Part shown: positions 26,282-35,409 of the stretch, in pieces | How positions within the stretch are numbered: the stretch's first letter is position 1 | How the letters are laid out: each line of letters begins with the position of its first letter | Source of the DNA: Bacilli bacterium | Lineage (GTDB): Bacteria; Bacillota_I; Bacilli_A; RF39; UBA660 | Assembly (NCBI GenBank): GCA_017548925.1 | Contig: JAFYYX010000001.1 | Coordinates: 280,829 to 344,828 of the forward strand | Reading direction: 5' to 3' | DNA length: 64,000 nucleotides | Program-made: the position numbers and the translations under genes | Notes under the pieces: generated by a model | Seen by the model: the letters and a program-made list of their open reading frames with translations, nothing else | Told to the model about the DNA's origin: nothing | Database searches by the model: none

Positions 26282-26875
26282 ATGGAAAAGTTTTACCTAG
26301 AAGAACCAACAATGAAAAGAAAACAAGAAGCATATTTATACATTTGTGAACATATTAAGAGTGGTTCTAATATTAATGGCTCTGGTAGTTTAGATAAATA
26401 CATAGATAATTATGAAGGATGGCTAAAAAAACTAGAGCATGATAAAACTAGAATACCAGATGAATATAAAGTACCATCATTAACATATTTTTTAATTAGA
26501 GAAAATGATGATAAAATTATCGGAATGATTAATATAAGACTTACTTTAAATGAATTTTTAAGCAAATATGGTGGACATATTGGTTATGGTATTAGGCCAT
26601 CAGAAAGAGGAAAAGGTTATAATAAAATCAATTTATATTTAGGCCTTCAAGTATGTGATAAACATGGCATAGATGTTGTATTTATGGATGCTGATTTAGA
26701 TAATCCTGCATCATGGAAAACAATGGAAGCTCTAGGTGGAGTAAGAGTAAGACAGTATTTTGAAGAAATAGATCAAACTGAAACTGTTGATTATAATATT
26801 AATGTAAAGGAATCATTAGAAAAATATAAAGATATATATGAACCTTATATAAGTGAAGAAAGGATTAGAAGGTGA
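26282..26875 (+). CDS. GNAT acetyltransferase
   Basis: A 197-aa acetyltransferase. The acetyl-CoA-binding segment is GYGIRPSERGKGYNKINL (R/QxxGxG form), followed by VVFMDADLDNPASWKTMEALGG, the usual Asn-containing helix. IGMINIRLTLNEFL is the strand before the substrate site. Substrate unknown; similar proteins are annotated as putative antibiotic or amine acetylases. It is the first chromosomal gene right of the element and probably heads an operon with the zinc-ribbon and SDR genes (overlapping or adjacent starts). Confidence 0.85.
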   Translation: MEKFYLEEPTMKRKQEAYLYICEHIKSGSNINGSGSLDKYIDNYEGWLKKLEHDKTRIPDEYKVPSLTYFLIRENDDKIIGMINIRLTLNEFLSKYGGHIGYGIRPSERGKGYNKINLYLGLQVCDKHGIDVVFMDADLDNPASWKTMEALGGVRVRQYFEEIDQTETVDYNINVKESLEKYKDIYEPYISEERIRR

Positions 26876-26880
26876 GTAAT

Positions 26881-27288
26881 ATGAGTGGTGGATTTATGAT
26901 ATTTTTTATAGTTGGAATAGCTTTATTTATATTTATTTTTACATATGTAATGATGATAATGTTTAGTCCAAAAGCTAGATCAAAAATTATAGCAAGACAA
27001 GTTAAATCTTTAAGAGGAGCAACAGATATGTCTAAAGATGACATTGAAGAAATGTTAACTAACTTATCTGGTGCTTCAATAAATTCTAAAAAAAGAATTT
27101 TAGATGAAAATGAAGATACACTTAAAGATATTAAGGACGCTGAAGCAAGAATAAATAAAGATGCTATTAAAGAAACTGCTGGAGCAGTTAAAGAAGGTTT
27201 ATTTGGTTCAACAGTTTATTGTAAACACTGTGGTAAACAAATCGATAAAGATAGTAAATACTGTAAGCATTGTGGTGGAGAACTATAA
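26881..27288 (+). CDS. Membrane-anchored zinc-ribbon protein
   Basis: About 135 aa. One N-terminal transmembrane helix (IFFIVGIALFIFIFTYVMMI), a helical charged middle, and a C-terminal double-CxxC zinc ribbon (YCKHCGKQ...YCKHCGGEL). AAGGTGAG fixes ATG 26881 over GTG 26872. Its stop TAA shares a base with the next ATG. Function unknown; such proteins are common and often regulate or scaffold membrane processes. Confidence 0.75.
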   Translation: MSGGFMIFFIVGIALFIFIFTYVMMIMFSPKARSKIIARQVKSLRGATDMSKDDIEEMLTNLSGASINSKKRILDENEDTLKDIKDAEARINKDAIKETAGAVKEGLFGSTVYCKHCGKQIDKDSKYCKHCGGEL

Positions 27289-28040
27289 TGAAAACACTTA
27301 TTACTGGTGCATCATCTGGAATTGGAAAAGATTTTGCAAAGATTCTCTCTGATAAATATGATGAATTAATTCTTGTGGCACGAGATACTAAAAAATTAGA
27401 AACTGTAAAAAAAGAATTGGAAGGCACTTCTAATTCTAAAATTGTAATTGTTTCTATGGATTTAAGTGATTATAAAAATTGCATTAAACTATACGATACA
27501 TATAAAGATATTGATTTACTTATAAATGATGCTGGTTTTGGTGATTGTGGTTATTTTGAAAAGACAGATTTAGAAAAAGATATAAATATGATTAATACTA
27601 ATATAACTGCACTTCATACCCTTACAAAACTTTATTTAAAAGATATGATAAAAACTAATAAAGGTCAAATACTAAATGTTGCATCAATCGCTACATTTGT
27701 ACCAGGACCTTTAATGGCAACATATTATTCAACCAAAGCTTATGTATTAAAATTAAGTGAATCTATCAAAGAAGAGTTAAAACATAAAAATACAAATGTA
27801 AAAATATCCGTTTTATGTCCTGGGCCGGTAAAAACTAATTTTGAAAAAACAGCAAATGTTGAATTTCAAATAAGTAAAGCTGATAGTTACAAAGTAGCTA
27901 GTTATACTATTAAACATTTAAATAAATTTTATATATGTCCTGGACTTGGTGTTAAATTTACTAGAGTTTTATCCAAAATAATACCTAGTAGTTTAATTGC
28001 CAAATTTATATATAAAGCACAAAAAAGAAGAATAGGTTAA
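27288..28040 (+). CDS. Short-chain dehydrogenase (DltE-like subgroup)
   Basis: A 250-aa SDR. TGASSGIGKDFA is the cofactor loop, NDAGFGDCG replaces NNAG, the catalytic Ser is in NVASIATF and YxxxK in YYSTKAYVLKLSES. The C-terminal region with hydrophobic helices (SKIIPSSLIAKFIYKAQ) is typical of the DltE/YqjQ-like group acting at or near the membrane. Substrate unknown. Starts on the stop of the zinc-ribbon gene with GGTGGAG 7 bp upstream. Confidence 0.87.
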   Translation: MKTLITGASSGIGKDFAKILSDKYDELILVARDTKKLETVKKELEGTSNSKIVIVSMDLSDYKNCIKLYDTYKDIDLLINDAGFGDCGYFEKTDLEKDINMINTNITALHTLTKLYLKDMIKTNKGQILNVASIATFVPGPLMATYYSTKAYVLKLSESIKEELKHKNTNVKISVLCPGPVKTNFEKTANVEFQISKADSYKVASYTIKHLNKFYICPGLGVKFTRVLSKIIPSSLIAKFIYKAQKRRIG

Positions 28041-28053
28041 TTCTTCTTTTTTT
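28021..28053 (+). terminator. Terminator after SDR gene
   Basis: AAAAGAAGAAT/ATTCTTCTTTT stem with AGGTTA loop and T-run; overlaps the stop codon. Confidence 0.85.
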
Positions 28054-28108
28054 ATTGCTTTATTTAAAAATAAATAATAAAATTAAATTAGAAAGGAAGT
28101 ATGTGGAT

Positions 28109-28768
28109 ATGAGAAAATATATCGCAGAATTTATTGGAACTTTAATTCTTGTTTTATTCGGTACAGGTATTGCAGCATTTTCTGGTGGAGATTTAGTTGC
28201 AACAGCACTAGCATTTGGACTTGCAATAATTGCAACAGCTTATGTAATCGGAAACATTTCAGGATGCCATGTTAACCCTGCAGTTTCACTAGCAATGTTC
28301 TTAAAAGGTGAAATTGATTTATTTGAACTTATCGGATATATCATTAGTCAAGTTCTTGGTGCTTTAGCTGGTAGTGGCATTTTATATGCTATTTTAGCAG
28401 CTACAAACTTATCTACTAATGCACTTGGTGCAAACGGATATGGAGCATTATCTGCAACAAATATTTCATTGTGGGGGGCAATCATTACTGAAATAGTTTT
28501 AACAGCTGTATTTGTTTATACTATTTTAGGAGTTACAAGTGATAGTAAAAAATCAAGTGTAGCTGGTATTGTAATTGGTTTAACACTTACTTTTGTTCAT
28601 TTACTAGGTATCAATTTAACTGGTACATCAGTAAACCCTGCAAGAAGTTTAGCTCCTGCATTAATACTTGGTGGTAAAGCATTATCTCAAGTTTGGGTAT
28701 TTATTGTTGCACCAATGATCGGAGCTGTTGTAGCTTCATTCGTTTATAATTTTATAAATAAGAATTAA
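28109..28768 (+). CDS. aqpZ: Aquaporin Z-like MIP channel
   Basis: A 219-aa six-helix channel. Both NPA boxes are present: GCHVNPAVSLAMFL and GTSVNPARSLAPAL, the second with the selectivity-filter Arg. The short loops and the absence of the extra glycerol-facilitator loop favour a water channel. The start is ATG 28109, 9 bp after GAAAGGAAG; GTG 28103 is an alternative. Standalone gene between terminators. Confidence 0.9.
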   Translation: MRKYIAEFIGTLILVLFGTGIAAFSGGDLVATALAFGLAIIATAYVIGNISGCHVNPAVSLAMFLKGEIDLFELIGYIISQVLGALAGSGILYAILAATNLSTNALGANGYGALSATNISLWGAIITEIVLTAVFVYTILGVTSDSKKSSVAGIVIGLTLTFVHLLGINLTGTSVNPARSLAPALILGGKALSQVWVFIVAPMIGAVVASFVYNFINKN

Positions 28769-28771
28769 TTT

Positions 28772-28856
28772 AGAAAAAGTAGTTTTAGTATTGCTACTTT
28801 TTCTTTTTTTATTAAAAGTTCCAAAAAAAGAATAGATAACATCTATTCTTTTTTCT
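28772..28856 (+). terminator. Two tandem terminators after aqpZ
   Basis: AGAAAAAGTAG/CTACTTTTTCT (28772-28803) with T-run, then AAAAAAGAATAGAT/ATCTATTCTTTTTT (28824-28855). The second also has a symmetrical A/T flank. Confidence 0.85.
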
Positions 28857-28906
28857 TTATTTATTAGAGTAAAGATATTATAATTAAATTATAAAGAGGT
28901 ATGGAT

Positions 28907-30430
28907 ATGATTAAAGATAACAGTATTTTAATTGGAAAGAATGAAAAGGTTGAATCATGTTTACTACTTAATCTTGCAAATCGACATGGTTTAATTACTG
29001 GTGCATCTGGTACTGGTAAAACTATTACTTCAAAAGTAATGGCAGAAAGTTTCTCTGATGCAGGAGTTCCTGTATTCATGGCTGATGTTAAAGGTGATTT
29101 ATCTGGAACTGCTGAAAAAGGAGAATACAATGAAAACATTGAAAAAAGAGTTAAAAATTTAAATCTTAAAGATTTTGATGTTAAAGAATTTCCTGTAAGA
29201 TTTTGGGATGTATATAAAACAAATGGTCATCCAATTAGGTTTAGAGTTTCTGATGTAGGACCAAATGTTTTATCAATTATGCTTGGTTTGTCTGAAGCTC
29301 AAGAAGGTGTTTTAAATATAACATTTAAAATTGCTGAAGATGAGGGATTAGATTTAGATAAACTAGAAGATTTAAAATCAGCACTTAATTATGTTGGTGA
29401 AAATAGATCTAAATATACACTTGAATATGGTAATATTACAACACAAAGTGTAGGAGTTATTTTAAGAAGTTTAAGTGTTTTAGAAAATCAAGGAATTGAT
29501 AATTTCTTTGGTGAACCTGAACTTGATATTAAAGATTTTATGGCTGTTGATGCTAGTGGTAAAGGTATTATTAATATCTTAGATGCAGTAGAGCTTTATA
29601 AAAATCCAGATTTATATGCTGCAGTAATGCTTTGTTTACTAACTAAACTATATGATAGTATGCCAGAAGTTGGAGATGTAGAAAAACCTAAAATTGTCTT
29701 CTTCTTTGATGAATCATATTTCTTATTTAGAGAAATGCCTTCATATAGACTAAAACAAGTTGAGAAAATTGTTAGATTAATTAGATCTAAAGGAATAGGT
29801 TTATACTTTATTTCTCACTATACAACTGATATTCCTGCAACAGTACTTGATCAACTTGGAAACAGAGTACAACATAACTTAAAAGCATATACTCCAGCTG
29901 ATCAAAAAAATGTTAAAGCTGCTGCAGATGCATTTAGAACAAATCCTAAATTTAATACATATGATACAATCTTAGAACTTGGAACTGGCGAAGCTTTAGT
30001 GTCATTTCAAAATGAAAAAGGTGAACCAAGTGTTGTTGAAAGAGTATATATTCTTCCACCTCAAAGTAAAATAGGTGTTATTGATTCATCAACTAGAAAT
30101 AGAATTATAAATAATAGTCCTATTTGTGGAAAATATGATGAAGAAGCTAATGATGAATCAGCACATGAAAAGATAACTCAAATCCAAGCTGACAAAAAAG
30201 CTGAATCTGAAGCTATTCTTGCTGAAAAAGAAGCTGCTAAAAAAGCTAAAGAAGAAGAAAAAGCAGAAAAAGAAAGAATAAAAGCTGAAGAAAAAGCTAA
30301 AAAAGAAGCTGAAAGAAAGAAAAAGAACTCTGAAGCCTATAAGATGGGACAAAAAGTTAAAAATAGAACATCTAGTTTTTTATTAACTAAACTATTAAAT
30401 TCAATTTGGAAAAGTATATTTAAAAAATAA
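28907..30430 (+). CDS. HerA-like ATPase (DUF853 family)
   Basis: About 507 aa, cytoplasmic. Walker A is ITGASGTGKTITSKVMAES (about residues 31-49), then ADVKGDLSG, a DUF853 hallmark, Walker B IVFFFDESYFLF, and an arginine-bearing RLIRSKGIGLYFISHYTTDI. The C-terminal 80 residues are a Lys/Glu/Ala coiled coil (EEEKAEKERIKAEEKAKKE) and a basic end. Members are annotated as helicase HerA-like C-terminal domain proteins; activity is not established. AAAGAGG fixes ATG 28907 over 28901. Standalone gene. Confidence 0.87.
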   Translation: MIKDNSILIGKNEKVESCLLLNLANRHGLITGASGTGKTITSKVMAESFSDAGVPVFMADVKGDLSGTAEKGEYNENIEKRVKNLNLKDFDVKEFPVRFWDVYKTNGHPIRFRVSDVGPNVLSIMLGLSEAQEGVLNITFKIAEDEGLDLDKLEDLKSALNYVGENRSKYTLEYGNITTQSVGVILRSLSVLENQGIDNFFGEPELDIKDFMAVDASGKGIINILDAVELYKNPDLYAAVMLCLLTKLYDSMPEVGDVEKPKIVFFFDESYFLFREMPSYRLKQVEKIVRLIRSKGIGLYFISHYTTDIPATVLDQLGNRVQHNLKAYTPADQKNVKAAADAFRTNPKFNTYDTILELGTGEALVSFQNEKGEPSVVERVYILPPQSKIGVIDSSTRNRIINNSPICGKYDEEANDESAHEKITQIQADKKAESEAILAEKEAAKKAKEEEKAEKERIKAEEKAKKEAERKKKNSEAYKMGQKVKNRTSSFLLTKLLNSIWKSIFKK

Positions 30431-30456
30431 TGTGTACCAACACATTATTTTTTTCT
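30424..30456 (+). terminator. Terminator after HerA-like gene
   Basis: AAATAATGTG/CACATTATTT around TACCAA, with T-run. Confidence 0.85.
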
Positions 30457-30505
30457 TTTAATACTTAAATATGATATAATAAGTATAGTAATGGGAGTTG
30501 ATTAA

Positions 30506-30940
30506 ATGGAAGCTATTAAACACAGTAAAATTATTATTGTTTTACTAATTCTTTATATTGGAATCTCTATTCTTGTTGTTACTCTTGATAATTCTAATAG
30601 AAAAAATAAAAAAAGTAGTACATCATCTACAACTGAAAAAAATGATGAAGAAATAAATAATTTTATTTCTAAAGTTGAATCAATAAATGAAGATGTGATT
30701 GTTTATATAAATGATAATAATATTTTATATAACACATGTATTAAATTATCTGATGTTATGGGAACTGATTATACAGGTAGTGCATATGTTTCACAAAATG
30801 GAGAAAATATTAATATTTGGTATTCAGATGGAACTTACGCAGTAAACAATATTGAAACTAATCAAAATGAAATAACTAAAGATGATGTAGAGGATAGTTA
30901 TAATACAGAATACTATAATAATTGTGGTTTAAGTGAGTAA
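30506..30940 (+). CDS. Unknown membrane-anchored protein, 144 aa
   Basis: Not recognised. A single N-terminal membrane helix (KIIIVLLILYIGISILVVTL), a Ser/Thr/Lys/Asn linker (about 32-50), then a small extracellular domain with two Cys (INTCIKLSD-like region and NNCGLSE at the end) that could form a disulfide. GGGAGTTG precedes ATG 30506. Flanked by terminators, so expressed alone. Confidence 0.7.
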   Translation: MEAIKHSKIIIVLLILYIGISILVVTLDNSNRKNKKSSTSSTTEKNDEEINNFISKVESINEDVIVYINDNNILYNTCIKLSDVMGTDYTGSAYVSQNGENINIWYSDGTYAVNNIETNQNEITKDDVEDSYNTEYYNNCGLSE

Positions 30941-30950
30941 ATGTAAGCTT

Positions 30951-30998
30951 TAGTTGCGTAATTTCCAATACAACTTGGTAGTGCGCAACTAATTTTTA
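30951..30998 (+). terminator. Hairpin terminator
   Basis: TAGTTGCG (30951-30958) and CGCAACTA (30984-30991) enclose a 25-nt loop containing TACCAAGTTGTA-like self-pairing, followed by ATTTTTATT. Weak T-run, so a moderate call. Confidence 0.55.
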
Positions 30999-31030
30999 TT
31001 ATATACTTAAGGCATGAAAGGAAGAAAAAT

Positions 31031-31663
31031 ATGACCTTAGGAGAAAGATTAACTGAACTAAGAAAAAAGAAAAACTTATCTCAAGAAGAGGTAGCTGAAA
31101 AACTTAATGTTACAAGACAAACTGTATCAAAATGGGAACTTGATCAAAGTACACCTGATTTTGATAAAATAATACCAATTTGTAAGCTATATAATATTAC
31201 AAGTGAGGAACTTCTAACAGGAAGAAAAAAAGATGTTAATAATGATAATATAGAATATAGTTTAATGACTGATGAAGAAATAAAGAAAAAAACTGCAATA
31301 GCAATATCAACAAGTGTTGGATTATTTATATTATCAGTTATTTGGATTATTATTGGTTCATCAATTAAATTCATTTCAGATGAAGTACTAGTTGGTATTT
31401 TCTTACTAATAGCTGGAGTAGGAGTTGTTAACATTATATATAGGTTATCAGTTTTACCTGATAAATCTGGTAAGCAAGAGAAAAAAGAAAGAAGAAAAAG
31501 AATTCATAAATATGATGATGCTATAGCAGTATTATTTGTAATAATTTATTTATTAGTAAGTTTTATTACAGGTGCATGGAATATAACATGGATATTATGG
31601 ATTGTATATGCGCTTGTTTGTGAAATAGTACATATTGTACTTGATAAAAATGAGGAGGAATAA
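31031..31663 (+). CDS. XRE-family regulator with membrane domain
   Basis: A 210-aa protein. The N-terminal 65 residues are an HTH_3 domain (LSQEEVAEKLNVTRQTVSKWE). Then a linker and four hydrophobic segments in two hairpins (about 88-140 and 160-200). Membrane-tethered XRE proteins of this type usually sense the envelope and control neighbouring genes. It is 3 bp upstream of a DUF4097 gene, a recurrent pairing in Firmicutes, so it probably regulates that operon. Confidence 0.88.
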   Translation: MTLGERLTELRKKKNLSQEEVAEKLNVTRQTVSKWELDQSTPDFDKIIPICKLYNITSEELLTGRKKDVNNDNIEYSLMTDEEIKKKTAIAISTSVGLFILSVIWIIIGSSIKFISDEVLVGIFLLIAGVGVVNIIYRLSVLPDKSGKQEKKERRKRIHKYDDAIAVLFVIIYLLVSFITGAWNITWILWIVYALVCEIVHIVLDKNEEE

Positions 31664-31666
31664 TAT

Positions 31667-32425
31667 ATGATTAAAGCAATAAAAATTACTTTATTAGTAC
31701 TTGTTTGTTTATGTTTAGTAGGCTTTATGATTGCATTTATAAAATCTGGATTCGATTTTTCAAAAATGAAAGCCGAACTTGTATACGATGAAAAATATGA
31801 AGCTGATGGTATTAAAACAATATTAGTTGATACAAAATCATCAGATATTAACATTTATGAATCTGATGATGAAGAAATTAAGATTAAAATTTATTCTGAT
31901 AAAAAAGATAAAATAAATGTTAATAAAACTGATAATGAAATATCAATTGTAAACAAACAAACATCACAAATGTGTTTCGGATTTTGCTTTGGTAATAGAA
32001 AAATTGATATTTATGTTCCAAAAACATATGAAGGAAAATTCGAAATCAAAACAACAAGCGGTGACATTAAATCTGATTTAGAAACTTCAAATGATTACAA
32101 AATTAAAGTAACAAGTGGAGATATAAAGATTGATAGAGTTAATTCATTAAGTGGATCAGCTACATCTGGTGATATTGAAATTAAAGAGATAAGTTCTTCA
32201 ATTAACTTTAAAACAACATCTGGTGATATTGAAATTGATATGTTTGATGTAAAAGCAAATTCATCAATTAAGGTAACAAGTGGAGATGTTGAAATTAATC
32301 AATTAACAGGTGCATATGTTGATGCATCTGCTAAATCTGGAGATATTAAAGTTAAAAACAATGATCGCCATGCAGATTATGAATTGATTATCAAAACTAC
32401 ATCTGGTGATATAGAAGTAAATTAA
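31667..32425 (+). CDS. DUF4097 beta-repeat membrane-anchored protein
   Basis: A 252-aa protein with an N-terminal transmembrane helix (TLLVLVCLCLVGFMIAFI) and a beta-solenoid built of repeats with the core TSGDI (at least six copies: TTSGDIKSDL, VTSGDIKIDR, ATSGDIEIKE, TTSGDIEIDM, VTSGDVEINQ, TTSGDIEVN). This is the DUF4097 (toast_rack-like) pattern. One cluster MCFGFCFG breaks the strand regularity. GAGGAGG precedes ATG 31667. Coexpressed with the XRE-membrane regulator. Function in envelope stress is inferred. Confidence 0.88.
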   Translation: MIKAIKITLLVLVCLCLVGFMIAFIKSGFDFSKMKAELVYDEKYEADGIKTILVDTKSSDINIYESDDEEIKIKIYSDKKDKINVNKTDNEISIVNKQTSQMCFGFCFGNRKIDIYVPKTYEGKFEIKTTSGDIKSDLETSNDYKIKVTSGDIKIDRVNSLSGSATSGDIEIKEISSSINFKTTSGDIEIDMFDVKANSSIKVTSGDVEINQLTGAYVDASAKSGDIKVKNNDRHADYELIIKTTSGDIEVN

Positions 32426-32454
32426 AACAAGTTAATAATATAACTTGTTTTTTT
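32425..32454 (+). terminator. Terminator after DUF4097 gene
   Basis: AAACAAGTTA/TAACTTGTTT around ATAA, with T-run. Confidence 0.85.
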
Positions 32455-32501
32455 CATATTATTTTTTATTAGAAATATATATTAATAATAATCTTATTTT
32501 A

Positions 32502-32530
32502 TTGACATGTTGCTTTAAATGTAAGATAAT
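32502..32530 (+). promoter_or_regulatory. Sigma-A-type promoter
   Basis: TTGACA (32502-32507) and GATAAT (32525-32530) with 17-bp spacing, 36 bp before the start codon of the membrane protein gene. Confidence 0.8.
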
Positions 32531-32566
32531 TAATTTATATAAAAAAAGTTTAGGAGGAGTATTGAA

Positions 32567-33070
32567 ATGGCTGAAACTAAAAAAGGTGCAAAAGAAATCA
32601 AAATAGGAAAAGGAAGATTCTTCGCAATCATTTTTGCAGTATTTACATTCGTTGTAATGTTTGCAAATTGGTTCAAATATGAAATCTTAAGTGAAAGCTT
32701 CGGATATTCAATTTTCCATTCAGATATGTTTGATCTAAATACTTGTTTAGGACTTGCTAAAGTATTTGCTATCATTGCTTTAGTAGTTGGTCTTCTATAC
32801 ATTGTAGCTTTAGTAATTGATTTCAAAAAATTCATTCCTGGTTTAAAGAAATTTAAATTTGGATTTGATAGATTATTTGCACTTGTATACTATGGATTCT
32901 ATGGTTTAGCATTACTATTCAATTTAATTGGATGTATTGCAACTGATGGTGTAGTTCCAACTGTTAGAATTATTTTCTTATTCATCTTAGTAGTAGGAAT
33001 TATTCTTCATTTTGCTATTCCAGCAATTCATAAATTTGTAGCTAAAAACGTTACTTTAACAATTGAATAA
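32567..33070 (+). CDS. Unknown four-helix membrane protein
   Basis: Not recognised. 167 aa with a basic N-terminus (AETKKGAKEIKIGKGRF) and four transmembrane segments (about 18-37, 56-83, 100-125, 133-155). AGGAGGAG site and a consensus promoter suggest good expression. Codon use is enriched in C-ending Phe/Ile codons relative to neighbours, which also suggests high expression. Standalone gene. Confidence 0.72.
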   Translation: MAETKKGAKEIKIGKGRFFAIIFAVFTFVVMFANWFKYEILSESFGYSIFHSDMFDLNTCLGLAKVFAIIALVVGLLYIVALVIDFKKFIPGLKKFKFGFDRLFALVYYGFYGLALLFNLIGCIATDGVVPTVRIIFLFILVVGIILHFAIPAIHKFVAKNVTLTIE

Positions 33071-33079
33071 TTTATAAAA

Positions 33080-33107
33080 AGCAAGAGTGTTAAACTCTTG
33101 TTTTTTT
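33080..33107 (+). terminator. Terminator
   Basis: CAAGAGT/ACTCTTG around GTTAA, with a 7-T run. Confidence 0.85.
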
Positions 33108-33184
33108 ATGTCAAATTTTAGTTAATGTATATTATTTAAAATAACAATTTTGTTATACTTATTAAGTGTAGAGGATGAATAAAA

Positions 33185-35326
33185 ATGAATGAAGAATTAA
33201 TTAAAAAAGTAAGTATGCTTTTATCTGTTAAAGAAAGCCAAGTAAAAGCTGTTATTAATCTTTTAAGTGAAGGAGCAACAATTCCATTTATTGCTCGTTA
33301 TCGAAAAGAAGTAACTGGAAATTTAAATGAAGATGAGATAAGAACTATAAATGAAACTTATGAGTATCAAGAAAACTTAAAAGATAGAAAAGAAACAGTT
33401 ATAAACTTGATTGATGAAAAGAAAATGCTAACTCCTGATATAAAGGAAGCTATTTTAGCATGCACAAAATTAAGTGAAGTAGATAATATATATGAACCAT
33501 TTAAAGAAGAAAGAAAAACTAAAGGTACTGAAGCAATTAAACTAGGTTTAGAACCTCTTGCAAAAGAGATTATGAAATTTCCGAATATATCTAGAGAAGA
33601 AATTGCTAAACCATATTTAAACGATAAAGTAAAAACAGTAGATGATGCAATTGAAAATGCTGGTTACATAATTGCAGATATGATTAATGCAAACGTTAAG
33701 TATAGAGATTACATTACAGAAAACACAAGAAGATTTGGTTTTGTTGAATCTAAAAAGAAAAAATCAAGTGTTGATGAAAATAAACTTTACGAAATATATT
33801 ATGATTTTAAAGAAAAGATATCAAAGATTAAAAGTTATCAAGTTCTAGCTATAAACAGGGCAACAAAAGAAAAGATAATTACATACTCAATATCTAATGA
33901 TGATAATAGAATGATAGATTATCTAAAAAATAAAATTATAAAAGATAAAGAATTTCCACTTCGAAAAGATGTAGAACTATTTATTGAAGATGCATATAAA
34001 AGATTAATGTTTCCATCTATTGAAAGAAATATAAAGAATGAATTATTTGATAAAGCTAGTGAAGATGGAATTAAGGAGTTTGGAACTAATCTAGAAAATT
34101 TATTATTAACTCCACCAATTAAGGAAGCTGTAGTTCTTGGTTTTGACCCAGCATTTAGAACTGGGTGTAAACTTGCTGTTGTATCACAAACAGGTGAATG
34201 TTTAAAAATTGATGTTATATATCCACATGAACCTAAAAACGATAAAGAAGGATCTGAGAAAAAACTTTTAGAGCTAATTAAAAACTATAACGTAAACATT
34301 ATTGCAATCGGTAATGGTACTGCATCAAGAGAAAGTGAAAGTTTTGTTGCAGATTTAATTCATAAAAATAATTTAGATGTTAAATTTGTTATTGTTAGTG
34401 AAGCTGGAGCATCAGTTTATTCTGCATCTCCTCTTGCAAAAAAAGAATTTCCTGATTTTTCTGTTGAACAAAGAAGTGCAGTATCTATTGCAAGAAGGCT
34501 GCAAGATGCATTATCTGAACTTGTTAAAATAGATCCGAAGTCTATTGGCATTGGTTTATATCAACATGATTTAAAACCAAAAGAATTGGATGAAGAACTT
34601 GATTTCGTTGTAAGTAAGATAGTAAATAAAGTAGGAGTAAATATTAATAACGCATCTGAAAGTTTACTATCACATGTATCAGGACTAGATAAAAAATCTA
34701 TTAAAGGTATACTTGATTATAGAAAAGAAAAAGGTAAAATAAATGAAAGAAAAGAATTAGAAAAAATTAAAGGGATAAGTTCTCATACTTTTGAACAGTG
34801 TGCAGGGTTCTTAAGAATAATTGAAGGAACTAATCCACTTGATAAAACTAACATCCATCCAGAAGATTATGAACTTGTTACTAATATAATAAAAGATGTA
34901 GATTTTGATTTATCATTAATTGGTAAAGAAGAGGGAAAAAGTATTCTTGATAAAATTAATGATAATGAAATAATAAATAAATATAATATTTCTAAAGATA
35001 AATTAGATATGATTAAAGATAACTTAATTAATGGAATAATTGATCCAAGAAATGAAATTAAAAAAGTAAAACTTAAAAGTGATATTTTAACTATTGATGA
35101 TTTAGAAGAGGGAATGGAACTTGAAGGAACGGTTAGAAACGTACTTCCATTTGGTGCTTTTATAGATATAGGATTACATGATGATGCTTTGGTTCATATA
35201 TCAAAAATGAGTAAAGAGTTTGTATCTCATCCAAGTGAAATATTAAAAGTAGGAGATATAATAACTGTATATGTATCTGATATAGATAAAGAAAAACAAA
35301 GAGTAGGATTAAGTTTAATAAAATAG
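33185..35326 (+). CDS. tex: Tex family RNA-binding transcription accessory protein
   Basis: A 713-aa protein with the full Tex architecture: N-terminal helical region (ATIPFIARYRKEVTGNLNED, a near-invariant Tex block), YqgF-like RNase H-fold domain (VVLGFDPAFRTGCKLAVV, about 316-333), helix-hairpin-helix domain (ASESLLSHVSGLDKKSIKGI, about 490-560), and a C-terminal S1 domain (GMELEGTVRNVLPFGAFIDI). It binds RNA and affects transcription and translation in an undefined way. Its own promoter region is at 33130-33175. Confidence 0.95.
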   Translation: MNEELIKKVSMLLSVKESQVKAVINLLSEGATIPFIARYRKEVTGNLNEDEIRTINETYEYQENLKDRKETVINLIDEKKMLTPDIKEAILACTKLSEVDNIYEPFKEERKTKGTEAIKLGLEPLAKEIMKFPNISREEIAKPYLNDKVKTVDDAIENAGYIIADMINANVKYRDYITENTRRFGFVESKKKKSSVDENKLYEIYYDFKEKISKIKSYQVLAINRATKEKIITYSISNDDNRMIDYLKNKIIKDKEFPLRKDVELFIEDAYKRLMFPSIERNIKNELFDKASEDGIKEFGTNLENLLLTPPIKEAVVLGFDPAFRTGCKLAVVSQTGECLKIDVIYPHEPKNDKEGSEKKLLELIKNYNVNIIAIGNGTASRESESFVADLIHKNNLDVKFVIVSEAGASVYSASPLAKKEFPDFSVEQRSAVSIARRLQDALSELVKIDPKSIGIGLYQHDLKPKELDEELDFVVSKIVNKVGVNINNASESLLSHVSGLDKKSIKGILDYRKEKGKINERKELEKIKGISSHTFEQCAGFLRIIEGTNPLDKTNIHPEDYELVTNIIKDVDFDLSLIGKEEGKSILDKINDNEIINKYNISKDKLDMIKDNLINGIIDPRNEIKKVKLKSDILTIDDLEEGMELEGTVRNVLPFGAFIDIGLHDDALVHISKMSKEFVSHPSEILKVGDIITVYVSDIDKEKQRVGLSLIK

Positions 35327-35409
35327 ACTTAATTTTTCTTTACAAGAATTATCAAAAATTATATAATTTATGTATATAGAATACTAAGGTTAATGAGTTC
35401 GGGGGATGT

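Noticed and set aside
30158-30352. Minus-strand Phe/Ser-rich ORF opposite the HerA-like C-terminus.
   Set aside because: It is the antisense of a Lys/Glu/Ala coiled coil, without ribosome site.
32041-32420. TSGDI-coding repeats as a CRISPR or DNA repeat array.
   Set aside because: They are degenerate protein repeats in frame within DUF4097, with no fixed spacer length.
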